Assembly (NCBI GenBank): GCA_012032345.1
Contig: JAAUQI010000013.1
Coordinates: 1-64,000, forward strand
DNA from: Leptolyngbyaceae cyanobacterium RM1_1_2
GTDB lineage: Bacteria > Cyanobacteriota > Cyanobacteriia > Phormidesmidales > Phormidesmidaceae
Direction: 5' to 3'
Length of the DNA: 64,000 bases
Shown: positions 27,031-35,895 of the stretch, piece by piece
How positions within the stretch are numbered: the stretch's first letter is position 1
Layout of the letters: every line of letters starts with the position of its first letter
Notes under the pieces: generated by a model
The model's input: only the letters and a program-made list of their open reading frames with translations
Databases searched by the model: none
What the model was told of the DNA's origin: nothing
Made by a program: the position numbers and the translations under genes

Positions 27031-28160
27031 ATGTTCGATTGCATTATTGTTGGAGCGGGGCCTGCGGGCGCAACGGTTGCCTATCATCTGGCCAAGCGGG
27101 GACGATCGGTTTTGGTCTTAGAAAAAGCTAATCTGCCGCGCTACAAGCCCTGTAGTGGAGCGGTTTCTCCTAGCGTGGCCCAGTGGTTTGATTTTGACTT
27201 TGCTCCGGCAATCAATCGCAAGGTCAACCGAGTCCGCTACACCTGGAAGCTTGAGGATCCAATCGAAGCCAAGTTAGAAACCTCTGAGCCGATCTGGATG
27301 GTCAAGCGAGATGTATTTGACCATTTTTTAGTCAAGCAGGCTCAGGCTCAGGGCGCTGAAGTGCAGGACGGTGTGACGGTTAACGGCATAGAGATCAAAG
27401 GCGATCGCTGGCTAGTCAATACCTCATCGGGCACCCAAGAGGCTAAGTTTTTAGTCGGGGCCGATGGAGCCAAGGGAAAAATGGCTGAATGGCTGGGTTT
27501 CAAAACGCCCAAGCTACGGCAGATTGGCATATTAGAGGTCAAAGCGCCAGAGGCCGTGGCTGAACATAACGCCATTAACTTCGAGTTTGGCCTACTTAAA
27601 AACGGCTGTCTGTGGAATTTTCCCAAGTCTGATGGCTTTTCTATTGGGGCCGGCAGCTTTTAGGCGGCAGTCTCAAGGAGTTTCGCACTCCTATTGAGCA
27701 GTATCTGCCTGAGTTTGGCGTCTCCTACAGCCAGGGTACAGAGTATATAGATTCTCTCAAGCTTTGGGATGGCAATCGAGTGCTGCATACGCTTAATGCG
27801 GTGATTGTGGGTGAAGCCGCTGCTGCTGTTGATCCCTTAACTGCAGAAGGCATTCGCCCCTCGATTTACAGCGGTGTCAAAGCGGCTGCAGCACTCGATC
27901 AGGCTCTAGCAGGCAATCCCGATGCGCTACAGGGCTATACGGATGTTATGTACCAGGAGTGGGGCGCTGACATGCAGTGGGCGCAGCGAATTGCCCGCAT
28001 TTTTTACCGAATGCCAGGGGTTGGGTACCGGGTTGGTATCAAACGACCAACGGCCACAAAGCGGCTAGGTCAGCTCTTAGCCGGTGACATTCACTATGCT
28101 GATATTGCTAACCGGGTGCTAAAGCGCTTTGGCGGCAGCCTGATTCCGGGGCGCGGCTAA
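27031..28160 (+). pseudogene. geranylgeranyl-reductase-family FAD oxidoreductase, split by one-base frameshift
   Basis: The first frame (27031-27663) starts MFDCIIVGAGPAGATVAYHL, the FAD-binding signature, and continues with LEKANLPRYKPCSGAVSPSV, typical of the geranylgeranyl reductase family. It ends FSIGAGSF then TAG. The continuation GGSLKEFRTPIEQYL, then VIVGEAAAAVDPLTAEGI (the second FAD motif), is in another frame. Adding one T to the T4 run at 27658-27661 joins them into 376 residues, the usual length; the 1130-base span is one short of a multiple of three. AGGAG at 27014-27018 sets the start. Family members reduce prenyl chains of chlorophyll, quinone or lipid precursors; whether this one is ChlP is not clear. 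Confidence 0.85.
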
Positions 28161-28172
28161 ACTTTTGAGGAG

Positions 28173-28233
28173 TCTATTGCTTCTGAGTATTTTCGAGCTT
28201 TTTGGGCGTCTTTAAACGTTTAGAAGCAATAGA
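28173..28233. repeat. 12-bp perfect inverted repeat after the geranylgeranyl-reductase-family gene
   Basis: TCTATTGCTTCT (28173-28184) and AGAAGCAATAGA (28222-28233) are exact reverse complements separated by 37 bases. The stem-loop sits about 12 bases after the stop codon. With its AT-rich loop it could be a 3'-end structure or a degenerate miniature transposable element; no T-tract follows the right arm. Confidence 0.55.
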
Positions 28234-28304
28234 GCCGCTTCAAGGATGAGCAGGCGCGTAAACGAGGAAGATATCTTTAAAGTAAAGGTGCAGCATCGGT
28301 TAAG

Positions 28305-29042
28305 GTGGCTGCTGCAGAATTTGAGTTGCTCATGACGCCGCAGTATCGCTTAGTTCAGCAGGTCGCCAGGGTTTTCCCAGGTGCTATTTTCTACAAACCT
28401 ACCGCGACACGAGCCGTCGCCCTCACTATTGATGATGTGCCCACCCCTAATGAGCCGGGAGACGCCTCGACGCAGGAGATCTTAGCGGCGATCGCAGCCT
28501 ATAATCGGCACCTCGGCTCGTTAGAGCGTCCGGCACAAGCCACTTTTTTTATTATCAGCAGCCACCTCAACGACGAGGGTAAAATTTTGCAGCAAATGCT
28601 GCAGCAGGGCCACGAAATTGCCAATCATGGCGCAGCAGACGATCTCGCCGCCTCTCTAGCGCCAAGCCTATTTCACTACCACCTACACACGGCCCATCAG
28701 CAGATTGCAACGTTTGCTGACACTCCCCTGCGCTGGTATCGTCCCGGACGCGGACTCTACACCCCTGCAATGCTGCAAACACTCAGGCAAATAGAGGGCT
28801 ACGAGCCGCGTTTTGCTCTAGCCTCTATGATTCCGTTCGATACTTTTCGTTTCGCTAACGACCCGCAGTTCACAGCCTGGTATGTATCTCAGTTTGTGTT
28901 TCCCGGCGCGATTTTGGTGCTGCATGGCGGCTCAGCAGAGCGGGCTGCTAACACAGCACGAGTACTCAAAAACCTGCTGCCAGCCCTATCGCAACAAGGC
29001 TATCAGGCTGTGACGCTGTCGGGCCTCTGGGATTTGGTTTAG
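28305..29042 (+). CDS. polysaccharide deacetylase (NodB-like)
   Basis: The protein is up to 245 residues and has the NodB fold. The first motif is VALTIDDVPTPNE (catalytic base and metal Asp). The second is HEIANHGAADD, a variant of the metal-binding H-x3-H motif. The third is RWYRPGRGLYTPAML, and the fourth ends in GAILVLHGG. Such enzymes remove acetyl groups from N-acetyl sugars in peptidoglycan or exopolysaccharide. The start could be the GTG at 28305 or the ATG at 28332; neither has a clear ribosome site. No signal peptide is visible. The second motif has NHG followed by AADD rather than a clean H-x3-H, so metal ligation may differ. Confidence 0.78.
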   Translation: MAAAEFELLMTPQYRLVQQVARVFPGAIFYKPTATRAVALTIDDVPTPNEPGDASTQEILAAIAAYNRHLGSLERPAQATFFIISSHLNDEGKILQQMLQQGHEIANHGAADDLAASLAPSLFHYHLHTAHQQIATFADTPLRWYRPGRGLYTPAMLQTLRQIEGYEPRFALASMIPFDTFRFANDPQFTAWYVSQFVFPGAILVLHGGSAERAANTARVLKNLLPALSQQGYQAVTLSGLWDLV

Positions 29043-29213
29043 CTAAAGAAATATTGCAAACTTTTTTACGATATTGCGCTAAGTTGCTGACTGTAGTGCA
29101 GCGGGCTATTAACCTTAGACATAGCCTGATATCTTGTGAACCGGAAGTTCGCAGAGCTTATATCTGGACTACTAGGCGCATTCTGTATTTTTACTAGCCG
29201 TGAGGAAGTTTTT

Positions 29214-29585
29214 ATGTCCTGGATTATTAGCAGTTTAATATTTTTGGTTGTTACCGCTGTCAGCCTGCTGATCATTGCTCAACTGCCCTTAGGGATTGAG
29301 GTTGACAGCTTTGGTAAAGCCTTTATTTCAGCCCTGATTTTTGGCGTACTGACGGCGATCGCTACGCCTGTTTTATTTCTGCTGAAGCTGCCAATCATCA
29401 ATATTCTCTTTTTCCCGATTCTGATTTTGGTCTATGCTCTGCTATTTGGCATTACCGCTAAAATCGTCGTCGGCTTTCGGCTGCGGAGTATTTGGAGTGC
29501 TGTTGTCGGTGCGATCGCCCTTGGCCTTGTCAACAGTATTCTGTTCTTCATCTTGGGCCAATTTTTCCCAGCGGTTACAGGCTAA
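29214..29585 (+). CDS. phage-holin-family (PF04020-type) membrane protein
   Basis: The 123-residue protein consists almost only of four hydrophobic segments. It begins MSWIISSLIFLVVTAVSLLI and has a short polar loop GIEVDSFGKAF before the second helix. This is the pattern of the small 'holin superfamily IV' membrane proteins common in cyanobacteria, which are chromosomal and not phage genes. The frame is open further upstream, but the ATG at 29214 is preceded by GAGGAAG at good spacing. Function is unknown; the name holin is by similarity only. Confidence 0.75.
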   Translation: MSWIISSLIFLVVTAVSLLIIAQLPLGIEVDSFGKAFISALIFGVLTAIATPVLFLLKLPIINILFFPILILVYALLFGITAKIVVGFRLRSIWSAVVGAIALGLVNSILFFILGQFFPAVTG

Positions 29586-29630
29586 GAAGATTCGCGCTAC
29601 TATAGGCGATCGCAGCTCTTTTTCGGGTTC

Positions 29631-30643
29631 ATGATCGCCTTACTCACCGATCCATCTCGTCGGTCTGCTTTATCCATATCAGCCGCACCGCTCAGCGTAG
29701 CACCGATGATGGATCGCACCGATCGCCACTTTCGCTATTTCATGCGGCAAATCACGCGCCAGACGCTGCTGTATACAGAAATGGTGACGAGCAATGCAAT
29801 TATTCACGGCGATCGAGAACGGCTGTTGGGCTTCTCACTAGCCGAAAAACCGCTGGCCCTGCAGCTTGGGGGAGATTCCCCCCGAGCTTTGGCTTTTGTG
29901 CCCACATTGCTGAAGATATGGGCTATGACGAAGTCAACCTAAATGTGGGCTGCCCCAGCGATCGCGTCAAGACCGGAAATTTCGGAGCCTGTCTGATGGC
30001 CCAGCCAGAGCGGGTGGCCGACTGTGTAGCGGCAATGCGGGCGGCGGTGTCAGTACCGGTGACGCTCAAGCACCGAATTGGCGTTGACTACTGCGATCGC
30101 TATGAAGACATGGCTGGGTTTGTCAGCGTGGTGGCCCAAGCAGGCTGCGATCGCTTCACCGTTCACGCCCGTAAAGCCTGGCTGCAGGGACTCAGCCCCA
30201 AGGAAAATCGCAGGGTGCCGCCGCTGCGCTACGCTGATGTGCATCGCCTGAAACGGGATTTTCCGCACCTGTTTATTGAAATTAACGGCGGATTCAAAAC
30301 GCTGGCAGCGGCAAAGTCTCAGCTTGAGGCAGTCGATGCGGTGATGATTGGCCGTGCTGCCTATGACGATCCTTATCTATTTGCTGAGGCCGATCGGGTA
30401 ATTTTTGGTCAGTCTGCCCCAGTGCCAACCCGTCGTCAGGTGGCAGAAGCCATGCTGCCCTACATCGACACTTGGACAGCCAAAGGTTACAAGATCAACA
30501 AAGTCACCCGTCACATGCTGCAGCTCTTTTTGGGCCAGCCGGGGAGCCGTTTTTGGCGACGGCATTTAACCGAGCAGTCCTGTCGCTCGGGGGTAGGCTC
30601 TGAGGTCATCCTTCAGGCAATGGCCGAGATGCCAGAGTGCTAA
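29631..30643 (+). pseudogene. dusA: tRNA-dihydrouridine(20/20a) synthase DusA, split by one-base frameshift
   Basis: The N-terminal frame (29631-29942) has LSVAPMMDRTDRHFRYFMRQ, TEMVTSNAIIHGDRERLLGF and LALQLGGDSPRALA, all DusA. It then slips into unrelated residues. The other frame resumes with CAHIAEDMGYDEVNLNVGCP, where the cysteine is the catalytic acid, and runs through INGGFKTL and MIGRAAYDDPYLF to 30643. Adding one T to the T4 run at 29894-29897 unites them as 337 residues. The enzyme reduces specific tRNA D-loop uridines with FMN. The span of 1013 bases is one short of a multiple of three. If the shift is real, the cell lacks this modification unless another Dus covers it. Confidence 0.9.
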
Positions 30644-30738
30644 TAATAGCTTGCTAGACCACTGATTGGCCTGGTAAATTGGCAATATTTGCTCAATCTC
30701 GATATCTCGTCGCTGCGAAAAAGTAATCATTGCCTGCC

Positions 30739-31545
30739 TCAGCTCTCTAGGTTTAGCTGCTGCCAAATTTGCTCAAACCGCTGAGGCTGGGTCACTTTTA
30801 GCAAAAACAATCCCGCCGCTGCGATCGCAATCAACGCCAGCCCTAGCGAAACAACCTGTGCCCCAGATGTGCGTGCCCTGGATGCCCTGGCTCTAGATGA
30901 CGCCCCAGACGAGGTTTCAGATGAGGTTTCAGATGATGCTCTAGATGAGCGCAGCGATTGCGATCTAGGGGCTACAGGCTGCGATCTCGGGGGAGCTTTC
31001 ATAACGGGCTGCTGGCTAACCGCCGGATGGTCGTTGGCATCTGTCTGTAGCCGAGCCAGCCCCTGCACGAGTGGCAGCGGTACCTGCTGGGTTCTGCCCC
31101 AGTTTTTCAGACTGGTTTCACTGAGGCCGCAGAGGTTGACTTTTTTGAGCCTGACTAGCTGTTGCAGCAGCGGCTGGCTGCTAGAAATTAGCACGACTAG
31201 CTGCTCTGGGTGATTTTGCGCTAAGCCATTGGCGCACTCCAGCACGGCGATCGCCTGTCTGGCCCGCTTACTCAGCGATCGCCCATCGGCCTGAGCTAAA
31301 GCCGGGTGAGCCTGCTTTACCTGGCTCATTTGCCAGCCGCTAGTCGGGTAAAACCGAAAAAATTCTCGCGCTCTAGGTTCTAAGGCAGGGTCAGGGGCGC
31401 GATCGCAGAGAAACTTAACCTCTTCAAATACCACCTGTGGCAGACAGCACTGCCCCATCTGCCCGTAGCGCTGCCATTCCCGCAGACTGCCTAGCAGCAA
31501 GGCTGACGTGTCAAATAGTAGCCGGTAAACAGAAATTTCTGTCAT
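30739..31545 (-). CDS. membrane-anchored PIN-domain protein
   Basis: The 268-residue protein begins YRLLFDTSALLLGSLREWQ, the first Asp of a PIN-type nuclease domain, with further acidic residues (EEVKFL, ADGRSLS) in the next 100 residues. Residues about 185-230 are a Ser/Arg-rich low-complexity linker with SSETSSETSSG repeats. A single hydrophobic segment (about 231-249, VSLGLALIAIAAAGLFLL) and an 18-residue tail follow, so it is probably anchored by its C-terminus with the nuclease domain in the cytoplasm. It starts 3 bases after the site-2 protease gene, in one operon. PIN domains cleave RNA; the target is unknown. Confidence 0.78.
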   Translation of the reverse strand: MTEISVYRLLFDTSALLLGSLREWQRYGQMGQCCLPQVVFEEVKFLCDRAPDPALEPRAREFFRFYPTSGWQMSQVKQAHPALAQADGRSLSKRARQAIAVLECANGLAQNHPEQLVVLISSSQPLLQQLVRLKKVNLCGLSETSLKNWGRTQQVPLPLVQGLARLQTDANDHPAVSQQPVMKAPPRSQPVAPRSQSLRSSRASSETSSETSSGASSRARASRARTSGAQVVSLGLALIAIAAAGLFLLKVTQPQRFEQIWQQLNLES

Positions 31546-31548
31546 TTT

Positions 31549-33057
31549 CTAAAGTGCTGCGCCAATCCCTAAACGTCCGGCCAGACTGGGAGAGAGTGGC
31601 AGCAGCGTTGCCAGCATTAAGAATAACGCCAGTAGCCCCAGCGCTGCCCTGGCATCGTCAGGCTCACTCAGGTCATTGAGGCAGGGACGCTCCAGGTTGC
31701 GCTGTAAGAATAAAATCAGTACCGCCCAGTAGAGCGCCAGCGGATTTACAAACGAAACCAGTGCCAGCACAATCAGCGTAATAATCGTTGTGCGTCCGGC
31801 AATCTTGCGGCCATAAACGGCCTGCACCACACGACCTCCGTCTAGCTGACCTGCAGGCATCAGGTTGATTGCATTGATAACCAAGCCAAGCCAGCCAATC
31901 AGCACCAGCGGATTGATGTCTACCAGAGCTTTTTGAACGGCTGAGCCTAAGATTATTCGAGCCAGTGAGCCAACTAAAATTGAGCCTTGAAAAAAGCCCG
32001 CCGGGATTTGAAATAAGCTGCCCGGGTGAGACAGCACTAATCCCAACAGCAGCATCCCCAGTGATAAAAGCCCGCCTGCTGCTGGCCCGGTAAAGGCGAT
32101 ATCAAACAGAGCAGTACGGTTGGGCAACAGTGACTCAAACCGGGTCAGGGCACCAAAAGAACCAATTTGCCAAGCGGGCAGGAAAAACGGCGGACTGGTC
32201 TGGATCCCGTAGCGCTGAGCCTGAAAGAAATGCCCAAACTCATGCACCACCAGAGTCGCTAAAATTCCCAGCGCCAGCGGCAGCACCTCCGGCCAGCGGT
32301 TCAGCTCTTGCGAAAAGTCAAACCCTAGCAAAATACCGCTGGTTTCTAAGCAGGTGACCAGAGTGGCAATCGCTAAAACTACGCACAAAACCTTTTGTGG
32401 CGTTGTGGCCTTGGGGGGATCAGCACTGCTCGGCAATACAATCACCACAGGCCGATCTTCTGGGCCTTCTAGCAAGAATAGGCGGTAGCGATCACCTAAA
32501 CGTTCTGCCAGCACTTCCCCTAACCTAGCCGCTGTAGCTTCGGGTTCTCCCCGCAGGTTGCCTTTAAAGATTGCCCCTTCCTGGTAGGGAATGGTTTCGG
32601 TACGAAAAAAGGTATCAATACCAAAAATGCCTTCCACCTGAGCGAGGTCTTCAGCGGGAATAGAAGTGAAAGCAGGCTCTTGGGCTTCAGAGAGTTCTGA
32701 GCGGCCTGCCCCAGAGTCTGAGCGGCCTGAGTGCGATGATGATGGACTCTCTAAGGTTTGATTCTCTTCTGCTGTAAAGCTAGAAGCTCTTTTCGCTGCC
32801 AGTTCATCAGCGCCCAAACTGCGAAGCTGTCGTCCCAGATAAATATAAAAACCCGCTGACACCAACACCAGTGCCAGTACACCTGCCAGGTTGATGTAAA
32901 TGCCTGCGGCGAATAGCCCAAAAAAGATCAGCCAAGGCGTGATTAAAACCACCGACTGCAACCAGGCTAAAATGCCAAGCTTGCCATAGGGACGAACCCG
33001 GATAAATCCCCAGGCTAAAATTGCGATCGCCCCTAGCAAAATTAAAAACGTAATCAT
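31549..33057 (-). CDS. site-2 protease family (M50) intramembrane metalloprotease
   Basis: The 502-residue protein has an N-terminal helix pair and an acidic, Ser-rich cytoplasmic segment (residues about 90-170). The catalytic membrane core follows, with H-E-F-G-H (about 270, zinc ligands and catalytic Glu) and NLMPAGQLDGGRVVQAVYG (about 400; the Asp is the third zinc ligand). Such proteases cut transmembrane segments of substrate proteins in regulated intramembrane proteolysis, or process membrane proteins in plastid-like fashion (EGY1/2-type). The next gene, three bases downstream, encodes a single-span membrane PIN protein that could be a substrate. Confidence 0.9.
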   Translation of the reverse strand: MITFLILLGAIAILAWGFIRVRPYGKLGILAWLQSVVLITPWLIFFGLFAAGIYINLAGVLALVLVSAGFYIYLGRQLRSLGADELAAKRASSFTAEENQTLESPSSSHSGRSDSGAGRSELSEAQEPAFTSIPAEDLAQVEGIFGIDTFFRTETIPYQEGAIFKGNLRGEPEATAARLGEVLAERLGDRYRLFLLEGPEDRPVVIVLPSSADPPKATTPQKVLCVVLAIATLVTCLETSGILLGFDFSQELNRWPEVLPLALGILATLVVHEFGHFFQAQRYGIQTSPPFFLPAWQIGSFGALTRFESLLPNRTALFDIAFTGPAAGGLLSLGMLLLGLVLSHPGSLFQIPAGFFQGSILVGSLARIILGSAVQKALVDINPLVLIGWLGLVINAINLMPAGQLDGGRVVQAVYGRKIAGRTTIITLIVLALVSFVNPLALYWAVLILFLQRNLERPCLNDLSEPDDARAALGLLALFLMLATLLPLSPSLAGRLGIGAAL

Positions 33058-33173
33058 TTATTGAATCTTCAAACACAACCTATAGCAAGCCGAGTTGGCA
33101 CCTGCCCTCTATCCTCACTCGCAACGCTCAGGGATGCAACTGTCTGAGGTCTGTCGTTTTGTAAAGGAAGTAC

Positions 33174-34061
33174 TTACAAACCTGGTGTATTATCGCTAAG
33201 CAATGCCTGGAGCGATCGCTGAACCGGCTGAGGACAGTACCCCAGCGCCAATGCGCGGCTGCTTTCAAGCGAGACATCGTAGGGTCGGGGGGCAGGCAGG
33301 TTTACCTGCGATCGCAGACTGGCCCTTAGCCCGATTTCAGGTAAATTCATAGCTGCTACCAAAAGCTGCCCGAACTCATAGCGAGACAGCCGTTCGAGTC
33401 CGCCGAGGTGTAAAATCCCCTGAGTCTGTAGCGCCAGCAACAACCCTTTTGCCGCGCAGTTAACGCTAACGGGGGTACGAAACTCATCGGTGAACAAGGA
33501 CAGCGGTTCAGCTTGTCTGAGCTTGTTAATGAAGTTTTGTAAAAAGCAGCCAGCAGTGGTCACAGCTCGGCCATACAGCAGCGGCAGACGACAAACGGTA
33601 GCCTGGGGATAGGCAGCAAGGATTTTATCTTCGGCGATCGCCTTTTGTCTGCCGTAGTGGCTCAGGGGTGAGGGCAAATCGCTTTCTCGGTAAGGCGCGG
33701 CTTCGCCATCAAATACTAAATCTGTAGAGGTAAAAACGTAGGGAATTTGGGCTTCAGCGCAGAGCTGAGCCAGCTGAACCGAGGCATCCACATTGACCGG
33801 ATAGGTTTCTGTTGGATGTAGCTGACAAAAATTGGGCTTTGACTGCGCGGCTGTGTGAATTACCGCGTCGGGCTGAACAGCTCGAAATAGCGTTTCGATA
33901 GCGTCTGAACTGGCTAGATTGAGCGGCAAGCGCAATAGGTGCGATCGCGGCTGCCGCTGCTGATTATAGGTACCCCAGACCTGCCAGCCCTCAGCCTGAG
34001 CTTGCAGACAAACGTAGCTTCCTAAGAAGCCGCTAGCGCCTGTGACTAAGAGTTTTGCCAT
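33174..34061 (-). CDS. SDR-family NAD(P)-dependent reductase, RmlD-like
   Basis: The 295-residue product starts MAKLLVTGASGFLGSY, with the G-x-x-G-x-x-G nucleotide motif at residues 8-14. The Y-x-x-x-K catalytic pair is in SHYGRQKAIAEDKIL. Its size and blocks such as PYVFTSTDLVFDGE and LPLLYGRAV match the RmlD/dTDP-4-dehydrorhamnose reductase family of extended SDR proteins. The frame extends upstream, but the ATG at 34059-34061 gives the usual start. It lies between the PEP-CTERM gene (76 bases upstream) and the protease gene (116 bases downstream). The substrate is not certain, because no other rhamnose genes are in the window. Confidence 0.83.
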   Translation of the reverse strand: MAKLLVTGASGFLGSYVCLQAQAEGWQVWGTYNQQRQPRSHLLRLPLNLASSDAIETLFRAVQPDAVIHTAAQSKPNFCQLHPTETYPVNVDASVQLAQLCAEAQIPYVFTSTDLVFDGEAAPYRESDLPSPLSHYGRQKAIAEDKILAAYPQATVCRLPLLYGRAVTTAGCFLQNFINKLRQAEPLSLFTDEFRTPVSVNCAAKGLLLALQTQGILHLGGLERLSRYEFGQLLVAAMNLPEIGLRASLRSQVNLPAPRPYDVSLESSRALALGYCPQPVQRSLQALLSDNTPGL

Positions 34062-34137
34062 TGACTCTATTGTAGAAAAGCGCGGTAGGTTATGCTTACC
34101 GCGCTTGAACGAATCAACTTGTCGCATTCCGTAAAAC

Positions 34138-35343
34138 CTACTGACGCTGGCGCAGACGGGTAGCTCCTAAACCACCAAAAGCCAACAGCCCCAAAATAGA
34201 AGCTGGTTCAGGCACGGTGACGCCACCTGAACCGCCATCTTCGTCAAGCACATCTATGTTGGCAACGGTTTCGCCAAAACCAGCAGCCACTAGCCTGAGC
34301 GTGTCATCGCTGCCTGAACCATCGGAGGTAAAGGTAACATCAAAGACAACCGACTCACCCGGAGCCACATCAGCAAAGCTAGGAGGATTAATGGACTTCA
34401 CATAGCCAAAATCATCTCCTACCGCAATCAACGATATGTTAGTAAAAATGTCGCTCAATCCCGTCGAAATTGCGTTAACGAGGTTGCTGCTATCAGACGA
34501 CAGCGTTACAACCGAGCCAAAGCCCAGCTTGCTAACAAGATCTTCGTAGGTAGACCTGACCGAACTGGTTACCGCAAAAATTGGCACAACATTTGCGGCC
34601 TGCAACGCTTGTTTGACCTGTTCCACACTGGGATAGTCTTCGGCTGTACCCGGCGGTGTTCCTTCCAAATCGGCATCGCCATCATTAGGCGTCAAAATAC
34701 CTGCGCTGACGCCGTCTCCCGCTTGATGAAAAACAGCATCAGTAGAAAGCACTACGACGCTGAAGGCATCGCTGCGAAAGCCAATTTCACTAGCACCACG
34801 AACCCCCGTCTGCAGGAGAGCCTCTAGCTGGGCCTCAGGCACATCAACACCAGAACCCGTTGACAAGCCGTTGATAGCAGACTGAAAGCTGGCCTGATTG
34901 GACGTTAGGGCTAGCTCAGTTTGGTAAACATAGTCACCGTTAAAAGCGCTGCCAAAAGGATTAATTGGCTTGTCGATAAAAGAGCCAACGCCAAACTGCG
35001 TATCTGGCACCAGCGCTGTAATTTCGCTGATGAGATTGGGTACGAGATTGCGAATTATCGGTAGATCGTTAGCAAAGGAACCCGATAAATCTTCTAGCAA
35101 GAACAGATCAAGTTTAGAGGGAGCGGCCTCAAGGGGTACATTGACAGTCACCGAAACGACCAGCGGATCTCCTGTATCCAGAAAAATATTGTACTCAGCG
35201 GGGTCAACTTCTGTCCCAGGCACTGTAGACGTCACCTGGCTTTGGGCCAGCGCCGTTAGGGGCAGAACACCCCAGATAGACGAGGCCAGCACCAGCGCTG
35301 CGGAAAATTGCTTTGCAGAAGACTTTGACAAACTTAATCCCAT
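34138..35343 (-). CDS. exported VWA/integrin-beta-like protein with PEP-CTERM sorting signal
   Basis: The 401-residue protein has an N-terminal signal peptide (residues 1-33, hydrophobic core VLASSIWGVLPLTALA, then QSQ). A von Willebrand A/integrin-beta-like domain follows, with the metal-ion site D-L-S-G-S (Asp85, Ser87, Ser89) in FLLEDLSGSF and IGFRSDAFSVVVLSTDAVF later. The C-terminus has VPEPASILGLLAFGGLG followed by a basic end (RLRQRQ), the cyanobacterial form of the PEP-CTERM sorting tag used by exosortase systems. It is therefore probably an extracellular or surface-attached protein that binds ligands through a metal-dependent adhesion site. No exosortase gene is in the window. Confidence 0.85.
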   Translation of the reverse strand: MGLSLSKSSAKQFSAALVLASSIWGVLPLTALAQSQVTSTVPGTEVDPAEYNIFLDTGDPLVVSVTVNVPLEAAPSKLDLFLLEDLSGSFANDLPIIRNLVPNLISEITALVPDTQFGVGSFIDKPINPFGSAFNGDYVYQTELALTSNQASFQSAINGLSTGSGVDVPEAQLEALLQTGVRGASEIGFRSDAFSVVVLSTDAVFHQAGDGVSAGILTPNDGDADLEGTPPGTAEDYPSVEQVKQALQAANVVPIFAVTSSVRSTYEDLVSKLGFGSVVTLSSDSSNLVNAISTGLSDIFTNISLIAVGDDFGYVKSINPPSFADVAPGESVVFDVTFTSDGSGSDDTLRLVAAGFGETVANIDVLDEDGGSGGVTVPEPASILGLLAFGGLGATRLRQRQ

Positions 35344-35895
35344 GTCAGTTGTTCCTGTAATACTTCAGCAGAATTGAAATCCTGACTAGCTTTGAACCAG
35401 GCATAGGCTGAACCCACCCGCTCGCTGGTTGACACCCTAAAATTGACTAGTCAATCTCAATGCGAACCCGGATTTTGCCCAGTCCAACGTGCCGCTTTGG
35501 GCTAAAGCGGTGGAGCAGAAACCAGGACTCAATGGAGATTCTGGCTAGTTCAGTTTGTGGTATCTTTCTTTACCAGTTCTGCAGAACTTTGAGCGCAGGC
35601 CGCAGTTCTGCACGGGTGCAATTTAGCCCAGAGCAGACCTCGGCTGTGATCGTTCGGACGAACAAAGGCAGAGGGCAGAAGGATGAATGAAGTGCTCTTC
35701 TAAAAAGGAGTTCAACCATCTCGACTGTCGTAACTAAATTTCTATCTGCTATGGAGGCTCAGTAAGCTCATTGCAAAGCTAGCCCAAAAGAGCAGTTTGC
35801 ATAAAACGCACGCTCTTGAACTCATTATTAATAGGAGTATTCGTAAACTGCCTGATTATACTTAATCTTTACGGTACATTTACTGACCAGCTAAT
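35344..35895. other. intergenic region with repeated AGTTCTGCA palindromes
   Basis: About 550 bases carry no supported gene. AGTTCTGCAGAACT at 35575-35588 is a perfect 14-base palindrome, and its half-site AGTTCTGCA recurs at 35604-35612. The two copies could form alternative hairpins or be a pair of operator sites. A 76-codon plus-strand frame spans the region but has no gene-like features. The divergent promoter of the PEP-CTERM gene is expected near 35344-35450. Confidence 0.4.

Noticed and set aside
29214-29585. Prophage suggested by the holin-family gene
   Set aside because: No other phage genes are nearby, and this family is chromosomal in many cyanobacteria.
35460-35690. 76-codon plus-strand frame in the region after the PEP-CTERM gene
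   Set aside because: No ribosome site, no recognisable product and a composition like non-coding DNA.
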